Shown here: in pieces, positions 1 to 9,294 of the stretch
How positions within the stretch are numbered: the first letter of the stretch is position 1
Layout of the letters: every line of letters begins with the position of its first letter
NCBI RefSeq assembly: GCF_041146795.1
Contig: NC_135179.1
Coordinates: forward strand, 8,281,547-8,345,546
DNA length: 64,000 nucleotides
Direction of reading: 5' to 3'
DNA from: Maylandia zebra
Lineage: Eukaryota; Chordata; Actinopteri; Cichliformes; Cichlidae
Position numbers and translations under genes: made by a program
The notes under the pieces: generated by a model
Databases searched by the model: none
What the model was told of the DNA's origin: nothing
The model's input: only the letters and a program-made list of their open reading frames with translations

Positions 1-581
1 TATTCCACAGTAAATTTGAAAGTGAAATCACAAAATTAAATAGAAACAAAGCTCAGTTCTTTGCTAATTTATGGTTTAAAACATTCTGCTAAAAATATTT
101 TAAATATGTTGTGTCACCAGTGAGAGAGGAAACCTCAACGTTAAGTTTAACAATTAAAAATGGCTGCATTCTTCCTCCTTTTCTTTTTTTCTAACCAGCA
201 TGTAAAACAGTGTCTTAAGACCCACAGTGCTGTACAGTGACTCCTGGGACAGCTAATGATTAAACATTTAGTCACCTCCAGGAAACAGTTTCTGCATGTA
301 GGCATTGGGTAATGATTTCAGCATGTACAGTCCTGCTGAGCAGTGTTTATTACAACATGCCCACTGATACTAAACTTTCTTTTGATTAAATCACTCTAAA
401 GATGTCATCCAAATGCTTAATTTCTTTATTATGTCGCAGTTATCCTAACATGATTAATATCACTGAGGTAAGAGATGACATTAGAGATTTGGTCATGTTT
501 TTATTTGGTCAAGTAGAATATATTCTTTTTTTGTGTGTGTCAGCAACACCAGACTTGATCACATCAACTTATCTCCTAAAA
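1..581. other. Noncoding stretch, no gene seen
   Basis: AT-rich sequence without a convincing reading frame, splice-bounded exon or recognised repeat. The open frame around 402-722 runs into the palindromic element that starts at 582, so it is a chance frame. Confidence 0.5.
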
Positions 582-807
582 CAGAGGTGGGAAACTCCAA
601 GCCTCAAAGGCCGGTGTCCTGCAGGTTTTAGATATCCCACTGGGTTAACACACCTGAATCAAATAAATATCTTATTAACAGGCCTCTGGAAAACTTCAAG
701 ACATGTTGAGGAGGTCATTTAGCCATGTAAATCAGCTGTGATGGATCAAGGACACATCTAAAACCCGCAGTACACCGGCCCTTGAGGCCTGGTGTTCCTC
801 ACCCCTG
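582..807. mobile_element. Palindromic hAT-like miniature DNA element, copy 1
   Basis: The two ends form long inverted repeats. The left arm (582-633) and the reverse complement of the right arm (756-807) agree at 44 of 52 positions, and the right end reads as CAGGGGTG on the reverse strand, which is hAT-like. The interior, read on the reverse strand, has the same words as the element at 52,671 (CAGCTGATT, CCTCCTCAACATG, CCAGAGGCCTG). The flanking 8-mers (574-581 and 808-815) do not match, so the copy is old or the target duplication has decayed. It is too short to encode a transposase and was presumably mobilised in trans. Confidence 0.7.
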
Positions 808-1249
808 TTTAAGATATATTTCTAAATTAAATCAGTTGCTTGGTTGGTTCATCTAAAAAGATTTTCTAACAATATAAGTGAACAATCACCCCCAGGTTTC
901 GTTTTTCAAAAGGTTTTCCAAAGTCAGTTGGTATTACAATAAATCCTTACAACACAATACATTACATCAGCTCTTGTTTTAACCAATCACTTCTTGGATT
1001 CTACTCAGATTTAGACAAAGAGCTTTTAAGGATTTGCTAGAATATAAGGTTGTTGTTCATTTCCAACTTATCTGCTCTTACTGGAACACTGAAAGCTTTC
1101 CACACCCAGTACACAGCACTTTGCCTGATTAAATCTAACAGCGTAGATATTTAACTGAGTCAATGACTTATTCCTTGCCTCTGGCACAATCTATACATTA
1201 AATAAAACATTTTTTTTAAACCAATGTGCTAGTGATTTCACTAGATTTT

Positions 1250-1354
<105 letters not shown>

Positions 1355-1515
1355 CTATAAAATAAAATATATTGCCTGACAGCCATATATCTGTAAAGTG
1401 ATGGTTTTAATTGTGAATAAGTCAGCAAATCCAGTTCAAGTTTATATTTACTGTCTAATCGATGTGTTTTATTGCCTTTCTGTGGTCACACATTCTTCTG
1501 ATCTTCTCGCATCAG

Positions 1516-1603
1516 TCTGAGAAAGCGAGCACTTGGATTAGGCAAGCAGAATGAACAGAAGGGCAAAGTCACAGGACCCAAGGACATCGCTGCCAGGGTC
1601 TGA
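1516..1603 (+). other. Possible terminal coding exon of an unidentified upstream gene
   Basis: A pyrimidine-rich tract ending in CAG at 1515 resembles a splice acceptor. The frame after it encodes a basic 28-residue tail beginning LRKRALGLGKQNEQK and ending in KDIAARV before TGA at 1601-1603. An ATTAAA poly(A) signal follows at 1778-1783, with GT-rich sequence downstream. I could not match this tail to COMMD1, the human upstream neighbour of B3GNT2, or to any other family. It could be a true last exon, part of a pseudogene, or chance. Only the signals listed are seen; the gene call is inference. Confidence 0.18.
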
Positions 1604-1783
1604 CCAAAGAGCTACAAGGGTGCTATTGTTGCTGTAAGAGGAAGCTTGAACAGGCCAATGACAAAGAATTTCAACCCCTTCTTCCCCTTACAGCACATAC
1701 TGTTTTTTAAAATGAGGGGGGTTGGTTTAAAGTTTTCACTGTGATTTTCTTATATAATTTTCTTTTTAAGATTATAAATTAAA

Positions 1784-2374
1784 ACTTAATCCTGATTTTT
1801 GCATGTGGTTTTTATCTGCAGCATGTCAGGCTTCACATGCATGCAGTACCAGCAACTCTAGGTATTTGGTTTAGAAACAACATAATTCTGACTGACCAGT
1901 TTATTGTAATGAAGTTTATATTTTGGTGAAATTATTGTTGATGCTAAGGTTTCAAAATGACCTGTCCTGCCTCAAGAGGATTATTAATGGGTAGCGATAA
2001 AAAAAAATCTAAAATGCATATTATTTATACTGATGAATAGCTTAAACAATATAGTAGTTGATCCTCAATATATGAATATACTTCTAGAATGTAAAATGTG
2101 ATGAGATCAGTCTGTTTAATCTGTTTTATGTGTTGTGAAACAATTTAAAAGCTTCAGTCAGTCACATTCCTAAGACACGGGGACCTTGGGGCCCTGATTG
2201 TATATTGGATTGTATATTGTGATATACCTGCCTTCTGCTTGTGCTGTAAAATATTTAGGTCGGTGTTGTCTATGTGTGACATATCATATCAAATCTGACG
2301 TCAAATCATAAGTACCCGGGCAGTGCACCTTGCATGTCTGCAGGGTGGATCGAATGGAGGGTTTTTTTCTCCAG

Positions 2375-2463
<89 letters not shown>

Positions 2464-3494
2464 TGGGGTGGAATGAATAAAACCTCAGTGTTGGTGTTTT
2501 GGCAGCATTGCAGAGGAAGTTTCAGCCTTACTTTACATTAAAACAGGCAGATGTGTTTTTCTGAGAAAAACTGCCAGTTGTCTGCAGGAAACTACATATC
2601 TGCACTAAAAGCACACAGTTGTATTTTTTCTTTTTTTTTCTTTTTACTCCTTAAATTTTTAAAACAAGTATCTAGTTTCTACTCCTTTTCAAGACAGGCT
2701 CAGTACTTTGATTTTAGGCATTTGAGGGGAGTTATTTTTTTCATGTCATTGAAGCCTTCAAATTGATTTGAGTCTCCATAAGTTGTTTTTGCCGTACTTC
2801 ACTTAAAAGAGGAGTAAGAGGAGCATAACGGGAAAACCAGTTTTTTAATTGGCAGGTAATTTCAAATGCAATGTTTCTATCAGCTCAACAAACATCAGCA
2901 AACACATTAACTGTTTGTGTGTGTTAGAAATAAAGTTTCTTTTTAACATTAATTGCAATGTATATTCATATTAGAGTTGATACATTTCTTATTAGAAAGA
3001 TGCAACATATTTAACTTCATATTGTGAAGGCTTGGGTGTTGAAGGTTGACTTGCACACACTGATACTAACACATGTGCTCATGTTCCACTTAACTTATTC
3101 AAGTTGAGTATACTTACTAGAATTAACATTTACATTGAAATAAAGTTTGTATTCACATCTACTAATATTATTATATTATTATTAAGCTTTGTAGACGTGA
3201 TCAAAGCGACTTGCTGAAGTTCAAACTGAGCATCAGCATCAGAAGAAATAGGATTTGATGCAGTAAAACCTTTTGTTAATATTTTTTGGTTTTTTAACAA
3301 ATTAAACTTCTATTGCCATATATGACTTTTAAATTGGTATCATTGTTGCAAAGTCTGGTATTTTTGATCAGTTTATCCAGTTTTTTGGGGTTTTTTGTTT
3401 TGTTTTTTTGAAAAAAGGAGAAAAAAAAATCACATTAATAATCTAGAGGCCTCGAAAACTCATATTTCAAATATGATACACTTACAGGGTTGAG
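1784..3494. other. Noncoding stretch with one TG array
   Basis: AT-rich, with many homopolymer runs and no supported gene. AATAAA-type hexamers near 2935 and 3139 have no upstream exon to go with them. The only repeat seen is the TG array listed separately. Confidence 0.5.
2379..2462. repeat. (TG)n microsatellite
   Basis: About 42 uninterrupted TG units. The Cys-Val repeat frame across it is an artefact. Confidence 0.97.
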
Positions 3495-3985
3495 TGACTT
3501 TTAATGTGGCATGTTTGTTGGTGCATGGTGAGCTAGTTTGAGTATTTCAGACACTACTGGTCTACTGAGACTTTCCCACACAAACTAGGGTTTACAGAGA
3601 ATTGTATAAAAAGACAAAATATCCAATAATTCAGTGGGCAGACAGCTTCAAGCTGATATGAAGGCAACAGTAACTCTAGTAATGACTTGTTTCAACAAAG
3701 GTATAAAGAAGAACATCTGAATGCACTGACAATTCTACTTAAGAGTGCTACTCCTGTTAGCAAAAAACTGAAATTTAGACTACAATTCACAAGTGTTCAC
3801 TAAAATTGGATAATAGAAGACGGAAAAAATGTTGCCTGTCTGATGAGTTTTGATTACTGCTGTGACATTTGGGTGGTAGGATAATAATTTGGTGTAAACA
3901 ACATGAAAACAGGGATCCATCCTGCCTTGTATGATGATGTAGGAGATATTTTCCCTCGACTTATTTGTTATTATATATGCAAGTA
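3495..3985 (+). pseudogene. Tc1/mariner transposase relic (family A, copy 1)
   Basis: The sequence reads, with stops and small indels, as the N-terminal and middle part of a fish Tc1-like transposase. Around 3775-3945 the broken frame contains RLQFTSVH, then NWIIEDGKNVA, then a degenerate segment where the first catalytic Asp (family WSDES) would lie, then NNMKTGIHPAL. In Tc1 enzymes these blocks flank the first Asp of the DDE/D catalytic triad, used for cut-and-paste transposition at TA sites. The C-terminal third is missing. Related relics in the same orientation lie near 33.0 kb and 42.8 kb. It is clearly inactive. Confidence 0.7.
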
Positions 3986-4544
3986 TAACCAAATATCATT
4001 ATATAAATGCCTCTTCTGCCCTCATACTGTATTTGATAGTGTGTCTTTATGATCTATAACTTGGCTTTGTTTCTTTCTCACCAAATGTTACTGGGTCTTT
4101 TATAGTTTGTGAGATAAAAAAGTAGAATATTTTAAATGTTTTTTATATTGTATATTTTCATATATGCTGCAACACATAGACGTTGCTCTTCTGTTTGCTG
4201 TCAGTCATCTTCTCTGTGTCACTTAAGTTCAATGCACCATTTACAAAGGCGTACAAAAATTCTTAGCATCCATCCCTGTTATCTAGAATAGCTCCTTTTT
4301 ATTCTTCTAAGAGTTTTGTTTCTTAGTAAGTGCACCTAAAGTAGGAAGGAAGTGAACACACACTATCAAAGGTGGCTACCGACTGTCTGCAGTTAGCAGC
4401 TGGAAGCTATGAAAAGACTCTGCTGTCTTTTGTTTGGTGTTTGCGCTGAAAAATTTCTTTGAGTTTTAACATTTTACATTCTTATCACATGTTGTCACAA
4501 TAACTGTTTTATTTTGTAAACAAAAGGTCTCTGCTGTCAGCGCC

Positions 4545-4564
4545 CACACACACACACACACAAT

Positions 4565-4642
<78 letters not shown>

Positions 4643-4698
4643 TCTATCTGACAGTATCACCCGTTAAATCCTTTAACTTCCTCATTTCTACTGTTTTC

Positions 4699-4745
<47 letters not shown>

Positions 4746-4761
4746 CGCACGCGTACGTGTG
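4545..4761. repeat. Inverted CA/TG arrays followed by an alternating purine-pyrimidine tract
   Basis: Nine CA units (4545-4562), a 6-nt spacer, then 36 TG units (4569-4640). The CA and TG arrays are complementary and could fold back. After about 60 unrelated bases a second array runs from TG repeats into GCGCGC and ACGCGTACGTG. It alternates purine and pyrimidine without a break for 60 bp (4702-4761), a sequence type able to form Z-DNA. Confidence 0.95.
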
Positions 4762-5869
4762 GGTGCGCAGACCTTGCTGTTACTCAGACTAAGTTGCGTT
4801 GGTGGCTGTTAATCACTCACACCACACACAAGACAACAGGACTGCACTCATTAGATATACAGACAAATGCTGCTTTGACCCAAAAACCAAAGGACCCCTG
4901 GAGTAGGCTGCAAAAACCTTTCAAAAATGTCAAAACACAAAATGCGTGAAAAATACTCCCACTGACAGCTAGAACAAAAGTAATGTGTATTACATTTAAA
5001 CACAAAGCCAAGTGAATTCATTTTTAAAGAATTCTGTTTGCATTCTTACCGTGAGTCATTTTTATACTTTCCTCCCAGTTACATTCTTTGAGGTATTTGG
5101 TATCATTTAAGTCTGTCTGTCAGTCAGTGTTCCGCACAAGCATAAAGTGAATAAATCCCAAAAACTGATTAAGTGGGTGTTTAATCTCTCCAAATCTTTC
5201 TTGCACATGTTGTGTTTCATGAACCTTATTAGCAGTACCACACGTTAGTCCTGCTTTGATTAAACCTGATAAACGAGCAGCTGGGCAGCAGCGGTGGCTA
5301 CAAGAGCCACATTGTGCTTAACGGACACCCTTGGGTGATCATACACAGCAAACAGCGCCTCTGTGACCACCTGAGACTCTGAGGCAGGCAGGAAAGACAC
5401 CTGAGTCCTGGCTGCCTGTAGCCTGCTTCACACCCGCTACCTCCACGGTCATCCTATCGCCGTTAACCTCATTAGTCCAGATAAAGCAGCCTGCACGGTC
5501 CTCTGAAGCTACAGTGATTGATGGAAGATTTCTAATACATATGGAGCAAGTAATCTTAACTCACAGCTGGGTGTGAACCATATCTGTGCCAATTAATTGC
5601 AATCTATCGGGAAAAATAGAAACACTTCCTCTTGCATGAGTATTGAGATCTTAAAATATTAGCAGAGATGTAATACTGATTCTTTGTGCCATCATACAGC
5701 AGAACAAAAGGTCCAAATACATTCATCTTTTTCTATAGATTGTGATGTTTTAAATGTATCTTCAATCTATTAAAACCTTTCTATTTTAATTTGGTTTGGA
5801 ACCATTTTCATCGCACACGTGGGACTGACTGAAAGAAAATAGTTTGTGTTTGTGGTACTGACAGTTCAC
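4762..5869. other. Noncoding stretch, partly of higher complexity
   Basis: No gene seen. The part at about 5250-5530 has fewer homopolymers and a higher GC content than its surroundings, which would suit a regulatory or conserved noncoding segment, but nothing in it identifies a function. Confidence 0.4.
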
Positions 5870-6205
5870 CCAGCGCACCATAATCCATCCACTTTTTCGT
5901 TGCAGGTATGGATTTACTGCATTTGGCAGTGTGTTTGGGATCATTGTCAGGTTTGAAAATAAGGATGCTTACAATCAAACACTTTACAGATTTGTTTGCG
6001 TGGTGGAATAAGAGCTGATAATACTTTTCTGCATACAGAATTCTGCCACTTTTGACAAGATCTCTAACACCACTCGCTGAAATTCAGCACCAAACCATGA
6101 CAGAGCCTGTACCATGCTTCACAGATGGCTGTAGACACTCGTTGCTTTGCCTCTCTCCTGTTTCCTGCCTTAAGAATGGCTTCGTCATTAAGTTGTCATT
6201 AATAG
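5870..6205 (-). pseudogene. Tc1/mariner transposase relic (family B)
   Basis: Read on the reverse strand, this gives a damaged Tc1-like transposase segment. It contains SVKHGTGSVMVW (family VKHGGGSVMVWGC), then ISASGVRDLVKSGRIL, then DNDPKHTAK. The first Asp of DNDPKHT is the second catalytic aspartate of the DDE triad. Both the N-terminal DNA-binding region and the last catalytic residue are absent, and there are frame disruptions. It differs from the relic at 3.5 kb, so at least two Tc1 lineages are present. Confidence 0.75.
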
Positions 6206-6574
6206 ACACAATGCTGGTTCATCCCTTAGGTGCCATTTTAAGCTTTTTTTTAATTATTTGAATGACTCAGAGGTCACACGTCCACACTATCGTTTCCAGT
6301 GGTTTTCACAGAGTTGCACGTCCACATTGAAACGGACGAAAACGCTTACGTTCCAGTACTGCGCATGCGTGAAACGCAAGAAGATTCGACCTGCCTCATT
6401 TCTGTCTGCCGCTTATTTACTTTCCGGCTCTTCGAAAGTTTTTTTAAATGGACCAACAATGAGGTGGAGTTATTGCTGCGAGTAACACAAAAGTACAAAG
6501 TTGGAAAAGCGAGTGATCGTTAAAGAATTTGAAGAAAAGCTATCTGGAGCATGTGCAGACTGATAGACTTGTCG

Positions 6575-6705
6575 TCAAGACCGCCTAAGCCAAGACCAAG
6601 ACAATACCAAGACCAGAGGGTATCGAGACCAAGACCAAGACAGACCGAGTCAAGACCTAGTCAAAGTCGAGATGAGACGAGACCAAGACCAAGACCGAGA
6701 CAAAA
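6575..6705. repeat. CAAGACC-type minisatellite
   Basis: Imperfect tandem repeats of 6-12 bp built on CAAGACC, CGAGACC and similar words, inside the DNA element at 6271-7372. Confidence 0.8.
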
Positions 6706-7089
6706 AAGTATTTAAACTGCAGCCAGATGCTGCTTTGTTTACGGGTGTCAGGCATATTTATGTGTTTTTGCGATGCACTCGCACAGCCCTCCTCACCGCT
6801 GTCTACTGTCTCACTCACTGAGAGGAGAGACGCAGGCTCCACTTGACCGTCGCGTCTCTCACTCTCTTTGTTTTTCACATAATAATATTATCCAATATCC
6901 TCGCATGTGATTGGCCACAATATGGAGGGATTGGAGCATAGCTGAGCCACTGTGTGAGAGCTGAGCAGCAAAAGGAAATTAAGTGAAGAGCTGGCTCTTG
7001 TTCAATGGAAGTCGATTCTTCTGATTCACTGCAAAGCACTCTCTAAGCACGGCTCTTAGAGCTGATGCTTTTGTGCATGACACATTATT

Positions 7090-7315
7090 GGGGGGCGATC
7101 GTGGCTCAAGAGTTGGGAGTTCGCCTTGTAATCGGAAGGTTGCCGGTTCGAGCCCCGGCTCAGACAGTCCCGGTCGTTGTGTCCTTGGGCAAGACACTTC
7201 ACCCGTTGCCTACTGGTGGCGCCAGTGTCCGGCAGCCTCGCCTCTGTCAGTGTGCCCCAGGGCGGCTGTGGCTACAATGTAGCTTGCCATCACCAGTGCG
7301 TGAATGGGTGGAGAG
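7090..7315 (+). mobile_element. tRNA-derived SINE (V-SINE/AFC type)
   Basis: A tRNA-like head has an RNA polymerase III A box (TGGCTCAAGAG, 7102-7112) and B box (GGTTCGAGCCC, 7145-7155) 43 nt apart. The body contains GTCCTTGGGCAAGACACTTC and GGCTACAATGTAGC, which I recognise as conserved in teleost V-SINE/AFC elements. It lies nested in the DNA element at 6271-7372 and lacks an obvious simple-repeat tail. Family assignment is from memory. Confidence 0.8.
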
Positions 7316-7483
7316 AAAATGGAGAGAAAACAATGCGTTTTCAAACGAAAACACATTAGTGTGGACTTAGCCTTAGAACTGCCAGTTAATCTAATATGCA
7401 AGTACATCCTCCATGCAATTACGCATGGCTGTCAAAACACACTGCACATGTATAAATGCTGGCAGCCACACTGACCACTTCTT

Positions 7484-7580
7484 GTTCTGGCTACTCCCTT
7501 TAGTGGTCACCACAGCTGATCATCTGCCTCCATCTCATCCTATCCTTTGCATCCTCTTCGGTCACACCAAACATAGATTC
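7484..7580. repeat. Interspersed repeat fragment
   Basis: The stretch around 7490-7575 (GGTCACCACAGCTGATCATC, then CATCCTCTTCGGTCACACCA) resembles a repeat I know to be dispersed in teleost genomes. Its full element and ends are not visible. Confidence 0.5.
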
Positions 7581-9040
7581 ACCTCAGAACAATTTAAGCA
7601 TGAGCGTGAATGCTAAACTCCATGCAGACATCTACGTACCCTCCAGTTTGATTTAAGTCTGCACAGGCAGTACATTATAAGTACACCAAGTATGCATCAA
7701 CAAAGAAGACAGGAAATAGTAGGTGCTCATCTGTGGCATCCACAAATATGAGCATCATAAGGATGATATAATCCTTGAATAGCCTCAAACTTTATTGCTG
7801 TCTACAACTAGACTGCAATTTCACTTCAAGAGTTTGAGGTCTTTATAGGTCATATCTGTAACAACATGAGAGCAGGCTTTGGTCATCAATAACTATAATG
7901 TGTATAATATGCCAATACCTTATTTTTTTACAATCCTTTAATTGCCTCTGCTTTCGAGGAAGTGCTGAAAGCAAGTTGGCTTTATGATATATTTTATGAA
8001 CGTCAATAAGGTTTAGCATTCAGATGTACTTTCATCTGTATAAACTTCTGTGTGTCCTCTGGTTAATTATTTATGACCACAGTCTGGATGTCCATTCTTT
8101 TCATAGGAGTACCAGCTGTGGCTCTGTTACCCCTCCTAGTCCACCACACAGCAGAGCTCCATTGTCCTGGTCCCAGTCATTAAGAGTAGACAGAATGGCT
8201 ACTGACCCCCTGCTGTTTGGAGGACACACACCCATCACACAAGATGAAGCTGCTCCAGCCACTACCACACTCTCCAGAGGAGCAAAGGCTTTGACACTGG
8301 CACAGCTGATGAGAGTTTAAGCTTTAATGTGGAAGTCAAATACAGTATGTATTTCTGTTTTTGTAAAGTTTGCATATAACGTTTGCGGACCATATGACAA
8401 TATATAACCAAGGCACACCTGTATTCATGAAAGAGCCTCCATATCATCTGTAATGGCATTATTAACTGAGGTTAGTTTCCAAAGTGAATTTTCTTTTTTC
8501 GGTTAAGAGTTTTACTTTAGGTTTTATTCATTTCAGTGTTAAATGTGGTATTATTGTGTGGATGCCAGAGGCAAGACTCACAGTACTGTAAATATCAAAA
8601 GTCTCAATAAACACATTATTATTATTATCATTATTATTATTGTCATTATTATTATTATTATTCCAAAAGTCTAGTTTTTATTTTTATTTTAATTAACTAA
8701 AATGTTTAACTGATGATAATACACACAAAGAGATCACAACACTGGTTCATACCAGTTGGCTGCCTTTTTATGCTTGAATAATTCATAAGTTAGTGTTAAC
8801 AAATAATAAAAACATTCCTCTTTAAATGATCAGGGCACCAAAAAGGTTGAAAAAGCAGCCAGAGACCTTCAGAAAACCTCCGGAACTATTGTTCAACAGC
8901 ACTTCAAAATATTACAGGAAAGTCTGGTTCCCTGGAATTAAAGCTCGAAGAATTACTGTCGCCTAACCGGTTTCTACTCGTCAAGGTCTCTTTATGATGA
9001 CGCCTTGACAATTTCAGCCTTTTAATAATGGAATAGCCTT
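7581..9040. other. Upstream flank of b3gnt2, no gene seen
   Basis: AT-rich sequence with a short degenerate (ATT)n/(TTA)n array at about 8618-8662. A 7-bp inverted repeat, GTCAAGG/CCTTGAC (8980-8986, 9003-9009), lies just upstream of the promoter. Confidence 0.5.
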
Positions 9041-9070
9041 TATAAATCGCGCGCTAGGTGACGTCACTGT
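9041..9070 (+). promoter_or_regulatory. Candidate b3gnt2 core promoter: TATA-like box and CRE
   Basis: TATAAAT at 9041-9047 is followed by GCGCGC and a perfect palindromic cAMP response element, TGACGTCA, at 9059-9066. CpG density rises sharply here and stays high to about 9265. If the TATA box is used, transcription would start near 9070; CpG-type initiation over a broader zone is equally possible. A perfect E-box, CACGTG (9230-9235), lies inside the exon. ATF/CREB control is inferred from the motif only. Confidence 0.5.
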
Positions 9071-9294
9071 ACAGGGCGTGATCTGGGAGGTGCCGCGACC
9101 GCGAGTGCAGTCACAATTGAGACGGTTAAAAAATAGACCAGTCGCGATAAGCAGCAGATCTCGGCTGTTAGCGGAGGGAAAACACGGGAGGTCCTCGGTA
9201 AACAGACGACGATTAGCCACCGGAAACGGCACGTGATGGATTTATTTCACTATTTCGCCGCTGTCGGAGTGTCTCTAGGCTGACTGCCAAGCAA
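9071..9294 (+). other. b3gnt2: b3gnt2 noncoding exon 1 (5' UTR), start approximate
   Basis: The CpG-rich segment ends in CAA|GTGAGT, a near-consensus donor at 9295. It is followed by a long intron and, at 23.6 kb, by an exon with good splice sites. It contains a 15-codon upstream frame (9236-9283; MDLFHYFAAVGVSLG) with G at -3 and +4. Assignment to b3gnt2 is by position, strand and lack of another + strand gene; no transcript is available. Confidence 0.6.

Larger units (their letters stand above)
6271..7372. mobile_element. Non-autonomous DNA element, interrupted by a SINE
   Basis: The word TCCACACTA at 6281-6289 recurs inverted at 7357-7365, and both ends continue into CGTTTTC/GAAAACG-type sequence, as in terminal inverted repeats of a DNA transposon. 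The interior holds a CAAGACC minisatellite and a SINE but no intact transposase frame. The superfamily is uncertain; hAT is possible. The outer ends and target duplication are not clear, so the boundaries are approximate. Confidence 0.5.
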
